The notes under the pieces: generated by a model | What the model was told of the DNA's origin: nothing | What the model saw: the letters and a program-made list of their open reading frames with translations, nothing else | Databases searched by the model: none | In this document: positions 1-8,500 of the stretch, one piece after another | Numbering within the stretch: position 1 is the first letter of the stretch | How the letters are laid out: each line of letters begins with the position of its first letter | Program-made: the position numbers and the translations under genes | Assembly: GCA_024699595.1 (NCBI GenBank) | Contig: JAILPG010000080.1 | Span: 1-33,399, forward strand | DNA length: 33,399 nucleotides | Direction of reading: 5' to 3' | Source of the DNA: Lachnospiraceae bacterium | Lineage (GTDB): Bacteria > Bacillota_A > Clostridia > Lachnospirales > Lachnospiraceae

Positions 1-6
1 GTTTTT

Positions 7-35
7 TTGTCAACGTGACCTAAGCGTTGTATAAT
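7..35 (+). promoter_or_regulatory. Sigma-A type promoter for the DUF1700/HD-GYP unit
   Basis: A -35 box TTGTCA (7-12) and a perfect -10 box TATAAT (30-35) are separated by 17 nt. Transcription would start near position 42, about 33 nt before the ATG at 75. The ribosome-binding site AGAGGA (61-66) lies 8 nt before that ATG. Confidence 0.75.
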
Positions 36-74
36 ACATGACAGCACGATTTTTCAGTACAGAGGATACCCGTC

Positions 75-674
75 ATGACCAAAGAAGAATTCCTGAAAGC
101 TTTTGAGGAAAGACTCTCCGGTCTTTCACAGGATGATATAAGTGAAAGGCTTTCTTTTTACAGCGAGATGATAGATCATCATATGGAAAACGGCGCAGAC
201 GAGGAGACGGCCGTTGCCCTGGCAGGTCCTGTCGATCTTGCGGTAGATAAGATCATGTCGGAGATACCGGTGACCAAGCTTGTAAAGGACAGAGTCGTAC
301 AGAGGAAAAGATCCGGAGCCGGATCTGTAATTCTTGCCATAGTCCTCTTTCCGTTATGGTTTCCTATTTTAATTGCTGTTTTTGCGATCCTCTTTTCACT
401 GTATACCGTGCTCTGGGTACTGGTGTTAGCCGCATACATTATCGACCTTGCGTTTGCGGCTTCGGTATTTGCCTGTATCGCTGGAATACTTATATTTCTG
501 GCAAACGGTAAACCCCTCTTTGCACTTCTCTCTCTGCTTGGCGTGGTCATCTTTACGGGACTGTCGATCCTGTGCTTTCATGCCTGTAAGGCATTTGCAG
601 GAGGTGTGGTAAAGCTTACCGGAAAATCTCTCCTTTTTATAAAGAACAGATTCGTGGGAAGGGGGGAAAAATAA
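75..674 (+). CDS. DUF1700 (HAAS-domain) integral membrane protein
   Basis: A 199-residue protein. Its N-terminal 75 residues form a charged helical domain beginning MTKEEFLKAFEERLSGL, typical of DUF1700/HAAS proteins. About three hydrophobic segments follow (roughly residues 83-110, 113-140 and 143-170), ending in a basic tail. Members of this family are usually encoded directly downstream of a PadR-type regulator and are thought to work with it in membrane or envelope stress responses. Here a consensus promoter lies directly upstream, so any padR gene would be outside the same transcript or absent. The stop codon abuts the next gene's TTG start at 675, so the two are probably co-transcribed and translationally coupled. 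The molecular role is unknown. Confidence 0.75.
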   Translation: MTKEEFLKAFEERLSGLSQDDISERLSFYSEMIDHHMENGADEETAVALAGPVDLAVDKIMSEIPVTKLVKDRVVQRKRSGAGSVILAIVLFPLWFPILIAVFAILFSLYTVLWVLVLAAYIIDLAFAASVFACIAGILIFLANGKPLFALLSLLGVVIFTGLSILCFHACKAFAGGVVKLTGKSLLFIKNRFVGRGEK

Positions 675-2399
675 TTGGTACAGGCCTATTACATCTCTGC
701 TTTCGTGATATCTCTTATCTGCGCATCCATTTATGCATATATGTGGCACAAGCATTTTGACGTGAACTTTACGATGGTCTTTACTCTTGTACCCTTATCC
801 CTCCTTGGGTATCTGCTGTCCTCCCAGGCCACAACGCTTGATGGAGCTCTGACTGCGACCAAGATAATCTATATCGGCGGATGCTTTTTACAGCTGTTCA
901 TATTCCTTAATATCATCAATCTGTGTCAGATAAGCATTCCGGGATGGTTACGGATGGCACTGTTCATGTTTGCGGCCTTTACATACGGAACCGTACTTAC
1001 GATAGGGCATACCAATCTTTTCTACAAATATGTATCTTTCAAAATGATCGGGGAAACAGGCGTACTTACAAAAAGCTACGGAACATTTCACACCCTGGTC
1101 TATGCACAGATGTTCTTTTATCTTGCGGCAGGCATAATCGTTATCATCTATTCATGGTTTCGAAAGATCCAGATACCGAGGACCATCATCATGATGCTCG
1201 TGGTCCCGGACGCCCTGTGTATTATAAGCCTTCTTGTAAGCAGGAAAAATATCTACGGGATCAACCACGTGACTACAGGATTTGTGCTTTCGGAGATCGG
1301 CTTTCTGCTGATAGCCTACAGGATCAACCTGTATGACGTAAGCGATACGGTCATAGATTCCATGATACAGGATCGCGGGATAGGTTATATCTCATGTGAT
1401 TTTAAGCTCAGATATCTCGGCGGCAATGAAACGGCCATGGAGCTCTGTCCGGAATTTAAGCAGAAAACCGTGGATGAGGTGATAGGATACAAGCCTTCTG
1501 AGAGAAAGATAAGACATTTCCTTGATGATTTCAGAAAAGAAGAAAGCCGTGACACCTTCGTATATACCGTGAGATCCGAATCGGAGGATCCCGATGAGGA
1601 CAGGTTCTATAACGTAAAGGTGGGCTATCTGTATGACGGGAACAGAAAAAGAGGCTACATCCTCACTTTCTCGGATGATACGGCAAACAGGAAATACATC
1701 CGGCTGTTGGATACATATAATGAAAAGCTGAAAAGTGAAGTAGAGGAAAAAACTTCTCATATCATCATGATGCACGACAACCTGATAATGAGTCTTGCGA
1801 TGATGGTAGAAAGCAGGGACAACTCGACCGGCGGACACATAAAGAGAACCAGCGAGGGCGTAAGGATACTTATGGATGAGATCATAAAAGAGGGAAAACA
1901 TCCGCTTACCGACGAATTCTGCAGGGATGTGGTCAAGGCTGCCCCGATGCACGATCTCGGAAAGATAGCTGTCGATGATGAGATCTTAAGAAAGCCCGGC
2001 CGTTTCGAGCCTGAGGAATTTGAAAAGATGAAAAAGCATGCGGCAGAGGGTGCCCGTGTTATCCATGATATCCTGTTAAATACCGATGATAACTCCTTTA
2101 AGAGAGTAGCCGAAAACGTCGCCCACTATCATCATGAGAGATGGGACGGCTCAGGTTATCCCGAGGGTCTCAGAGGCAAGTCGATCCCTCTTGAAGCAAG
2201 GATAATGGCCATAGCGGATGTCTATGATGCACTTGTGAGCAAGCGTGTATATAAGGACGCCTATGATTTTAAAAAGGCTGACTCGATCATAATGGAAGGT
2301 ATGGCTAGCCAGTTTGATCCCGGGCTCAAGACTGCTTATGAAAATGCAAGACCCAGGCTTGAGGAGTATTACAGGAATCAAGCGGAAGCTGTAAACTGA
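675..2399 (+). CDS. 7TM sensor, PAS-like and HD-GYP protein (probable c-di-GMP phosphodiesterase)
   Basis: A 574-residue protein that starts at TTG, immediately after the previous stop; the SD-like run GGGGGGAAAA sits just upstream. Residues 1 to about 225 contain seven hydrophobic segments resembling the N-terminal 7TM module of some histidine kinases. Residues of about 230-345 look like a PAS-type sensor, and about 345-365 a coiled-coil linker. The C-terminal half is an HD-GYP domain: HDLGK with the metal-binding pair H426/D427, then HHERWDGSGYP with GYP at 494-496. All signature residues are intact, so hydrolysis of cyclic di-GMP is expected, controlled by a membrane-sensed signal. The ligand is not recognisable. 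It converges on mfd with a 5-nt gap. Confidence 0.85.
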   Translation: MVQAYYISAFVISLICASIYAYMWHKHFDVNFTMVFTLVPLSLLGYLLSSQATTLDGALTATKIIYIGGCFLQLFIFLNIINLCQISIPGWLRMALFMFAAFTYGTVLTIGHTNLFYKYVSFKMIGETGVLTKSYGTFHTLVYAQMFFYLAAGIIVIIYSWFRKIQIPRTIIMMLVVPDALCIISLLVSRKNIYGINHVTTGFVLSEIGFLLIAYRINLYDVSDTVIDSMIQDRGIGYISCDFKLRYLGGNETAMELCPEFKQKTVDEVIGYKPSERKIRHFLDDFRKEESRDTFVYTVRSESEDPDEDRFYNVKVGYLYDGNRKRGYILTFSDDTANRKYIRLLDTYNEKLKSEVEEKTSHIIMMHDNLIMSLAMMVESRDNSTGGHIKRTSEGVRILMDEIIKEGKHPLTDEFCRDVVKAAPMHDLGKIAVDDEILRKPGRFEPEEFEKMKKHAAEGARVIHDILLNTDDNSFKRVAENVAHYHHERWDGSGYPEGLRGKSIPLEARIMAIADVYDALVSKRVYKDAYDFKKADSIIMEGMASQFDPGLKTAYENARPRLEEYYRNQAEAVN

Positions 2400-2404
2400 C
2401 ACGC

Positions 2405-5400
2405 TTATCCAGATGTCTGGATCAGGATCTCGTTTTTCACACGTATCAGAAAATCTCGGATGAAGCCTATGAGCTTTTCGTTTTCGTATGTTTTTCCCTT
2501 TTCAAAAGCATAGATGAAATAGGGCTTTTCCGTATTCTTTAAGGTAAGTCTTCCGCCGAATGAGGCAATAAACTGCGGAAGCTTTGCCACATCATAGTCT
2601 GCTTTTTCATAGACTGACAGCTTAATATCCCTCGGTTCTTCCTTGATATCCGTTATAAAGACCTCTTTTGCAAGTGCCCTCATATATGCTACCTCTAAAA
2701 GGTTTAATACGCTTTCCGGCAGTATTCCGAACCGGTCATTTAGCTCATCCGTCATTTCATTTTTTTCATCAACGGAGGTTATCGAGGCAATCCTTTTGTA
2801 GATGTCGATCTTCTGGTATTCGTTCATTATATAGCTGTCGGGGATATAGGCATCCACATTTAAGTCAACGGAAGTGTCAAGATCCTCGACGGTATCAAAG
2901 CCTTGTTTTTCTTTTATCGCCTCGTTTAGGAGCTTGCAGTAGAGATCGTACCCTATAAGCTCCATATGGCCGCTCTGCCTCTCTCCCAAAAGATTTCCCG
3001 CTCCTCTTATCTCAAGATCGCGGATCGCTATCTTAAAGCCCGAGCCAAGCTCCGTAAAGTCACGTATGGCCTTAAGTCTTTTTTCTGCGACCTCTTTAAT
3101 GAGCTTGTCCTTTTTATACAGCATGAAGGCATAGGCCGTCCTGTTGCTTCGCCCGACCCTTCCTCTTAGCTGGTAGAGCTGGGAAAGTCCGAAATTGTCG
3201 CTGTCATGGATTATCATCGTATTGACGTTTGGTATGTCAAGTCCCGTTTCCACGATCGTTGTGGAGACAAGCACATCGATATCTCCGTTTACGAAATCCA
3301 TCATGATCTTTTCAAGCTCGTTTTCCTTCATCTGGCCGTGCGCATATCTGATCACCGCATCAGGCAGGAGATTCTTAAGCGAAGCGGTAATGTCTGCGAT
3401 GGTGTTTATCCTGTTGTATACATAAAAGACCTGTCCGCCTCTTTCCAGTTCTCTGTTTATCGCTTCCTTGACAAGCTCTTCATTGTATTCCATTACAAAG
3501 GTCTGTACGGGCATCCTGTCCTGAGGAGCTTCCTCAAGCACGCTCATATCCCTTATGCCTATAAGACTCATATGAAGAGTCCTCGGAATCGGCGTTGCTG
3601 TAAGGGTAAGCACGTCCACCGTTTCCTTGAGCTTCTTGATGGTTTCCTTATGCCTTACGCCAAACCTCTGCTCCTCGTCGATTATCAAAAGTCCGAGATC
3701 CTTAAAGACCACATCCTTTGAAAGCACCCTGTGAGTTCCTATCACTATATCCACGAGTCCGCGTCTCAGATCATTAAGTGTCCCTTTTATCTCCCTCCCC
3801 GTGCAGAACCTTGAGAGCATCGCTATCTTTACGGGATAATCCTTCATACGCTGTACGAAGGTGTTGTAGTGCTGTTGAGCCAAAATGGTCGTAGGCACTA
3901 AATAGACCACCTGCTTTCCGTCCTGGACGGCCTTGAAGGCTGCACGGATCGCGATTTCCGTCTTGCCGTAGCCCACATCTCCGCAGATGAGCCTGTCCAT
4001 GATCTTTGCACTTTCCATGTCGGCTTTCGTATCTTCTATGGCCTTAAGCTGATCCTCGGTCTCCTCAAACTGGAATCTTTCCTCAAATTCCGTCTGCCAT
4101 ACAGTATCTTTTCCATAGACATAGCCCTGCTTGGCCATTCTTTTTGCATAGAGCTCCACAAGGTCGGTTGCGATAACATCTATCTCATTCTTTACCTTCT
4201 GTTTGGTCTTGACCCACTCTGTGCTTCCAAGCTTGTTAAGCTTAGGCTCGGTCGAGTCCTTCGATGCATATTTCTGTATGGCATCAAGAGCGGTCGCAGG
4301 GACAAAGAGCCTGCCGTTATCCCGGTAGCGGATCTTCATGTAGTCCTTGGTGACATTTTCTACCGTGACCTGTTCTATGCCCTCATAGATCCCGAGCCCA
4401 TGGCTTTCGTGTATCACATAATCCCCGACCGACAGCTCGGTAAAGCTCTTTATAGATGCGCCGGAGCTTAACTTCTTTCTCTTTTTCTTCTTTTGTGTTG
4501 TAAAGATATCGCTTTCGGATATGACTATATATTTAAGAAGCGGATACTCAAAGCCCTGCCTTAACCTTCCGTAGGTTATCATGACCTCCATGGGCTGTAA
4601 TTCTCTTTCAAGATTCTCCGAATAGAAGGCGGTAAGCTCGTTGTCAAAGAGATCCTCACAGAGCCTTTTTGCCCTTGTACGGCTTGCGGAAAAGATGACG
4701 ACCCTATATTTATTCTTCTTAAGTCTTTTCAGATCATCGGTCAGTGTCTCAAAGGAATTGTTGTAGGAGTTGACCGCTTTTGTGACCAGACTGTAATGAC
4801 TTATCGTCCTGCATACGCTTTTTGAAAGCGGAAGCGAACACAACGCCACAGTATGTCTTTTGGATATCTCATTAAAGATCTCTGAGACGGAAAAGAGAAG
4901 CTTAGTCTGCTTTGGCAGCACGAGTCCCCTTTCGAGACGTCCCATCATGCTGTCATAAAATTCTTTTTCGATGAGATCCCCGGTCTCCCTAAGCCTTGCG
5001 GGTTCATCAAGGATGAACAGTGTATCATCCTCATCAAAATATGACAGAAGAGAGGCTGTTTCCTCACAGAAATAGTTAAGGAAGCTTTCCATGTTGCAGC
5101 CCTTCATCCCGAAATTATCAAGCTGCTCGATGAGCTCTGTCGCAAGCATTTTTACAGAGTAGGCTTCCTTTGTAAGAAACTGCTCCCTGAATTTTTTCTC
5201 CTGTTTTTCGGCGGCCTTTTTTACCGCCTGTTTTCCGTCATAGAGTTCATCCTCAGAAAGGATTATCTCAGCGGCCGGATATATGATGATGTTATCAAGG
5301 ATCTCAAGCGATCTCTGGGTCATTATGTCAAAGCTTCTTACGGATTCGATGTCATCTCCCCACAGCTCGATCCTGACAGGGTTCTCATCTGTCACCGGGA

Positions 5401-5941
5401 AGATATCGATGATGCCTCCGTGGATGGAATACTGACCCTTATCCTCCACCTGATAGTTTCTTTCATAGCCTATAGTCTGCAGGGAATGTGAGATCTCTTC
5501 AACATTTACGGTGTCTCCGGTCTCGAAGCTCAGATTATGTGATGTGAGTGATTTATAGGACACAAGATGCTCCATCAGGGCATCAAAGGTTGTAACGATC
5601 GTAGCAGGCCTTCCCTCAAACAGGGGCTTAAGTGCACACAGCCTTTCAAGCGAGAGCAGATTTCCGTGTATGTCGGCCTGGTAAAAGATGAGGTCTCTTG
5701 CGGGATAGTAGCTTATGTCCTTATCATAAAAGGAATAGTCCTCTAAGATCTCCCTTGCCCGCTGTTCGCTGTAGGTTATGATAAGCCTGTTTTTTCTGGA
5801 CAGCGAGAGACCGTAGGACAGGTTTAGCTTAACGGAATCGGCACAGCCGTTTACTTCCACGATCCCGGTGTTTTTTTCCGTATCATTTTTGATGAGGGGA
5901 TAATCCGCAAGCTCCTCAAGCGGTTTTAACAGAACGTTCAA
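2405..5941 (-). CDS. mfd: Transcription-repair coupling factor Mfd
   Basis: A 1178-residue protein of normal family length. It removes RNA polymerase stalled at DNA lesions and recruits UvrA for nucleotide excision repair. Visible regions: a UvrB-like N-terminal module (to about residue 360); an RNA-polymerase-interacting CarD-like domain near 500-570 (VGDYVIHESHGLGIYEG); SF2 translocase motifs, with Walker A GDVGYGKTE near 653-661 and the DEEQ box near 753; the motif region LRGRVGRSNR; and a C-terminal D7-type domain. The start is TTG; AAGGA lies 10 nt upstream and no better ATG is close. It follows pth on the same strand after a 124-nt structured spacer, the common Firmicute pth-mfd arrangement. 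Confidence 0.97.
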   Translation of the reverse strand: MNVLLKPLEELADYPLIKNDTEKNTGIVEVNGCADSVKLNLSYGLSLSRKNRLIITYSEQRAREILEDYSFYDKDISYYPARDLIFYQADIHGNLLSLERLCALKPLFEGRPATIVTTFDALMEHLVSYKSLTSHNLSFETGDTVNVEEISHSLQTIGYERNYQVEDKGQYSIHGGIIDIFPVTDENPVRIELWGDDIESVRSFDIMTQRSLEILDNIIIYPAAEIILSEDELYDGKQAVKKAAEKQEKKFREQFLTKEAYSVKMLATELIEQLDNFGMKGCNMESFLNYFCEETASLLSYFDEDDTLFILDEPARLRETGDLIEKEFYDSMMGRLERGLVLPKQTKLLFSVSEIFNEISKRHTVALCSLPLSKSVCRTISHYSLVTKAVNSYNNSFETLTDDLKRLKKNKYRVVIFSASRTRAKRLCEDLFDNELTAFYSENLERELQPMEVMITYGRLRQGFEYPLLKYIVISESDIFTTQKKKKRKKLSSGASIKSFTELSVGDYVIHESHGLGIYEGIEQVTVENVTKDYMKIRYRDNGRLFVPATALDAIQKYASKDSTEPKLNKLGSTEWVKTKQKVKNEIDVIATDLVELYAKRMAKQGYVYGKDTVWQTEFEERFQFEETEDQLKAIEDTKADMESAKIMDRLICGDVGYGKTEIAIRAAFKAVQDGKQVVYLVPTTILAQQHYNTFVQRMKDYPVKIAMLSRFCTGREIKGTLNDLRRGLVDIVIGTHRVLSKDVVFKDLGLLIIDEEQRFGVRHKETIKKLKETVDVLTLTATPIPRTLHMSLIGIRDMSVLEEAPQDRMPVQTFVMEYNEELVKEAINRELERGGQVFYVYNRINTIADITASLKNLLPDAVIRYAHGQMKENELEKIMMDFVNGDIDVLVSTTIVETGLDIPNVNTMIIHDSDNFGLSQLYQLRGRVGRSNRTAYAFMLYKKDKLIKEVAEKRLKAIRDFTELGSGFKIAIRDLEIRGAGNLLGERQSGHMELIGYDLYCKLLNEAIKEKQGFDTVEDLDTSVDLNVDAYIPDSYIMNEYQKIDIYKRIASITSVDEKNEMTDELNDRFGILPESVLNLLEVAYMRALAKEVFITDIKEEPRDIKLSVYEKADYDVAKLPQFIASFGGRLTLKNTEKPYFIYAFEKGKTYENEKLIGFIRDFLIRVKNEILIQTSG
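2407..2436 (+). terminator. Weak terminator candidate in the convergent HD-GYP/mfd junction
   Basis: ATCCAG (2407-2412) and CTGGAT (2417-2422) can pair around a 4-nt loop just after the HD-GYP stop. A run of five T (2432-2436) follows, but only after a 9-nt gap. The element overlaps the last codons of mfd on the other strand. The stem is short and the T-run distant, so this is tentative. Confidence 0.3.
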
Positions 5942-6004
5942 AGTATATGATTCCTTGTTTTATGCAGGCATAAGACTGATATATATGTTTTTTACAGTCT
6001 CCGG

Positions 6005-6040
6005 AGGGATACGCTGAAACACTTCTGTCAGCGCTTCCCT
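6005..6040 (-). repeat. Inverted repeat/hairpin in the pth-mfd spacer
   Basis: AGGGA (6005-6009) pairs with TCCCT (6036-6040), and CGCTGA (6012-6017) with TCAGCG (6028-6033). A 2x2 internal loop separates the two stems and the apical loop is 10 nt. No U-run follows in the minus-strand transcript, so it is not a classic terminator. Short complementary pairs also lie between it and mfd (GACTG/CAGTC and TTATGC/GCATAA), so the spacer is structured throughout. Confidence 0.55.
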
Positions 6041-6065
6041 ATGGTTAATGTGAATATTGAATCTT

Positions 6066-6701
6066 TTAAGTAATCTTCTCTGATTTATTATATATATTCA
6101 TAGCCTTGTCGGGACCTTCTTTTAATATATCGATCACGGCATTTGCGGCATCGATGAGTCCTTTATCTATCTTTTCCCTGTCTTCCTCGGAAAAATGTGA
6201 GAGAACATAATCCTTAAGATCATAGCCCTTCGGCTTTTCGCCGACGCCTATACGCACGCGCATGAATTCATCGCTGTGAAGATAAGAGATTATATCCTTC
6301 ATTCCGTTGTGTCCGCCTGCGCTTCCCTTTTTACGGATCCTGAGCCTCCCGACGTCAAGATATATGTCATCATAGATAACTATCAGGTTGTTAAAGATAT
6401 CCGTCCTGAAATAATCCGTAACCTTGGCAATGGCTTTGCCGCTTGCGTTCATATAGGTAAGCGGCTTTACCAGGATGACCTTTTTGCCCTCGATCATTCC
6501 TTTTCCGATATATGATTCAAACTTGTCCGTCTCAACAGGTATCGAATATCTGTCAGATAAAATGTCTATTGTGTCATAACCCACGTTGTGTCTTGTGTGG
6601 GCATACTCTTTCCCGGGATTTCCGAGCCCTGCTATCACATACATCTGCTTATCCCTTTTTTCAGCCGTATTTAAAAATTCCCTGAATCGTGTCAGAAACA
6701 T
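6066..6701 (-). CDS. pth: Peptidyl-tRNA hydrolase
   Basis: Pth frees tRNA from prematurely released peptidyl-tRNA. Diagnostic sequences are AGLGNPGKEY, TRHNVGYD (catalytic His), KPLTYMNASGKA and GSAGGHNGMKDI. There are two possible starts. The ATG at 6701 gives 211 residues and has a good AAGGAG 9 nt upstream, but adds MFLTRFREFLNTAEKRDKQ. The ATG at 6644 gives 192 residues and places the catalytic His at position 19, as expected for the family; its upstream signal is only AAAAGGG. Conservation favours 6644 and the ribosome-binding site favours 6701. It is followed by mfd on the same strand. Confidence 0.95.
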   Translation of the reverse strand: MFLTRFREFLNTAEKRDKQMYVIAGLGNPGKEYAHTRHNVGYDTIDILSDRYSIPVETDKFESYIGKGMIEGKKVILVKPLTYMNASGKAIAKVTDYFRTDIFNNLIVIYDDIYLDVGRLRIRKKGSAGGHNGMKDIISYLHSDEFMRVRIGVGEKPKGYDLKDYVLSHFSEEDREKIDKGLIDAANAVIDILKEGPDKAMNIYNKSEKIT

Positions 6702-7143
6702 TTACAGCATCTCCTTATCATTTACCGAAGATCTTATTCATGAATTATTAGTTGTCTTTTTCTCTATTTTATTATCAGCAAAAGTCACTAAATAATCAAT
6801 TAGCTTCTTCAAACAGATCATCCAGTATCACTTTCTTTTCTTGACAGACCGCTTGCTTTCTTACTCAATACAGATACCACATTTATATAGTTCTCACTTT
6901 TTTAAAGAGTGTATTATATAAATTATCAAATTCATCCCATAATATAGATTTACAATCACAGAGCATACATGTCAATATTACTCGTCTAAATCATAGTAAA
7001 TGACCGCACATTTAGACGAGTAATAATTTGGAAGTGCATAGCATACCGTTATGTTATTAACAAACTGTTCCTACGCATCAACGTCTGGAAATTGGAAAGA
7101 ATCAATGTAAATCATCTCCCGTTTATATGCTATAGTATATAAA
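6702..7143. other. AT-rich gene-free stretch upstream of pth
   Basis: About 440 nt without a convincing gene. On the minus strand a TTGACA box (6970-6975) is followed 17 nt later only by a poor -10 (TAAATC, 6947-6952). A separate TATAAT (6913-6918) lacks a matching -35. The pth promoter is probably here but is not settled. The stretch also carries the 16-bp inverted repeat at 6976-7025. All reading frames in it are short. Confidence 0.5.
6976..7025. repeat. Perfect 16-bp inverted repeat with an 18-nt loop
   Basis: TATTACTCGTCTAAAT (6976-6991) and ATTTAGACGAGTAATA (7010-7025) are exact reverse complements around an 18-nt loop. The left arm abuts a TTGACA box (minus strand, 6970-6975). There is no terminal T-run, so it is not an ordinary terminator. 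Within the loop and right arm, TAAATG...CATTTA forms a second, alternative palindrome (6997-7014). Confidence 0.85.
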
Positions 7144-7170
7144 AGAACCCCAGATAAATTCTGGGGTTCT
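7144..7170 (-). terminator. Rho-independent terminator of rplM-rpsI
   Basis: AGAACCCCAGA (7144-7154) and TCTGGGGTTCT (7160-7170) form an 11-bp perfect stem with a 5-nt loop. On the minus strand the stem is followed by TTTTATATA. It lies 21 nt past the rpsI stop codon. Confidence 0.93.
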
Positions 7171-7191
7171 GAAATCTGCAATACAGATTGA

Positions 7192-7596
7192 TCATCTCTT
7201 TGAAAACTGAGGTGCACGTCTTGCGGCTTTGAGACCGTATTTCTTTCTCTCTTTCATACGAGGGTCTCTTGTAAGGAAGCCTTCTGCCTTTAAGACGGGG
7301 CGGTTCTCAGCATCTGCCTTTACAAGGGCTCTGGAAATGCCGTGTCTGATGGCTCCTGCCTGTCCTGTGTATCCGCCGCCATGTACATTAACAAGTACAT
7401 CAAACTTATCGTTGTTATCTGTTGCTTCAAACGGCTGACGAACGATCTTCTTTAAGGTCTCAAGTCCGAAATAATCATCTATGTCCCTGTGGTTGATCGT
7501 TATCTTGCCTTTTCCGGGCATGATATATACTCTTGCAACTGATTTCTTTCTTCTTCCGGTTCCGTAATATCTTTCTGCTGCTGCTTTCTTAGCCAA
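7192..7596 (-). CDS. rpsI: 30S ribosomal protein uS9
   Basis: A 134-residue uS9. It begins [19 protein letters not shown] and ends in the conserved basic tail [10 protein letters not shown], which reaches the P-site tRNA in the ribosome. The start codon is TTG, preceded at 8 nt by a strong AAAGGAGG, so the unusual start is well supported. It lies 24 nt after rplM, and a terminator follows directly, which makes it the last gene of the rplM-rpsI unit. Confidence 0.98.
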   Translation of the reverse strand: MAKKAAAERYYGTGRRKKSVARVYIMPGKGKITINHRDIDDYFGLETLKKIVRQPFEATDNNDKFDVLVNVHGGGYTGQAGAIRHGISRALVKADAENRPVLKAEGFLTRDPRMKERKKYGLKAARRAPQFSKR

Positions 7597-7620
7597 TGTA
7601 TTTTCCTCCTTTCGACCTTA

Positions 7621-8049
7621 TCAAAACTTCAACTCTTCCGGCTGCTGTGCTGCATGGGGATGTTCAGGTCCCGCATATACGAACAGCTTCTTGTACATCT
7701 TGTTTCCTAAAGGTCCTTTGGGAAGCATTCCTCTTACTGCATGCTCTATTACCTGAGCGGGATTCTTATCCATCTTCTGTCTTAAGGTCTCGCTCTTTAA
7801 TCCGCCTACGTACTCCGAATGACGATAATAGATCTTGTCATCAAGCTTCTTACCTGTAACACTGATGTTCTCTGCATTTACCACGATGACACAGTCACCG
7901 GTGTCTGCATGGGGTGTGAATACAGGCTTGTTCTTGCCTCTGAGTACCTTTGCCACCTCAGATGCCAGGCGGCCGAGTGTATATCCTGTTGCATCGACAA
8001 CATACCATTTTCTCTCAATGGCAGCTTCGTTCGGCATATATGTCTTCAT
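7621..8049 (-). CDS. rplM: 50S ribosomal protein uL13
   Basis: A 142-residue uL13, an early assembly protein of the large subunit. Recognised by [57 protein letters not shown] and a C-terminal [19 protein letters not shown] precedes the ATG. It is the first gene of the rplM-rpsI unit, which has its own promoter (8342-8371) and a long leader. In many Firmicutes truA lies immediately upstream; here a GH3 gene separates them. Confidence 0.98.
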   Translation of the reverse strand: MKTYMPNEAAIERKWYVVDATGYTLGRLASEVAKVLRGKNKPVFTPHADTGDCVIVVNAENISVTGKKLDDKIYYRHSEYVGGLKSETLRQKMDKNPAQVIEHAVRGMLPKGPLGNKMYKKLFVYAGPEHPHAAQQPEELKF

Positions 8050-8335
8050 ATGTCTTATCCTCCGTTAAAAATTACTGATATAACGATCTAATGAATATCC
8101 GGACCGAAAACAGATCTATGAAGTCCGTTTGTTCTTTGATCGATATAAAGGCTCAAAAATCAGTCTGTAAAGATGCGCAAGACCTGCGCATTGACTTGTC
8201 ACGGCCAAATAATTACAGTCTCTTCCGCGACAGTCATCTGTCCGGTCAGGATGTTCGGGAATCAACATCTTCCGGGCCACAATGTACCGGCATTTAACTC
8301 AAACGGGGCTATGTTCTCCTTAAATGTCGCCACAT
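8050..8335 (-). promoter_or_regulatory. Long 5' leader of rplM, candidate uL13 autoregulatory RNA
   Basis: From the predicted start site (about 8335) to the rplM ATG there are about 285 untranslated nt. The leader contains a perfect hairpin with arms ATGCGCA (8173-8179) and TGCGCAT (8185-8191) around 5 nt, and a 7-bp palindrome at its 5' end (8321-8338). L13 leader RNAs are known upstream of rplM in Firmicutes. I cannot confirm from sequence alone that this matches that family. Confidence 0.5.
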
Positions 8336-8341
8336 TTAGAC
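8321..8341. repeat. Palindromic element at the rplM transcription start
   Basis: TAAATGT and ACATTTA (8321-8338) flank CGCC, and GAC follows. The whole 21-nt block matches 18 of 21 positions of the block at 6997-7017. It lies directly downstream of the -10 box, where it could be a hairpin at the 5' end of the mRNA or a protein-binding site. Confidence 0.5.
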
Positions 8342-8371
8342 ATTATATTACAGCAAATCCCGAAATGTCAA
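8342..8371 (-). promoter_or_regulatory. Consensus promoter of rplM-rpsI
   Basis: On the minus strand, a perfect -35 TTGACA (8366-8371) and a perfect -10 TATAAT (8342-8347) are spaced by 18 nt. It lies between the GH3 stop and the rplM leader, so rplM-rpsI is transcribed independently of the upstream cluster. No clear terminator follows GH3, so readthrough from GH3 is also possible. The rest of this gene-free stretch (8372-8500) shows nothing I recognise. Confidence 0.85.
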
Positions 8372-8500
8372 CAAAATTCGCAATTTCTAGCTTAAAAATC
8401 GCAATACATCTCGGTAATTAGCTTCTTTATACAGGGTGCACGCATAAATACATACAGAAACCGCCGTATTTTATCAAAAAGACGAAATCACCGTATTATC

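Noticed and set aside
8372..8500. Terminator after the GH3 gene
   Set aside because: A few T-runs are present but no stable stem precedes them.
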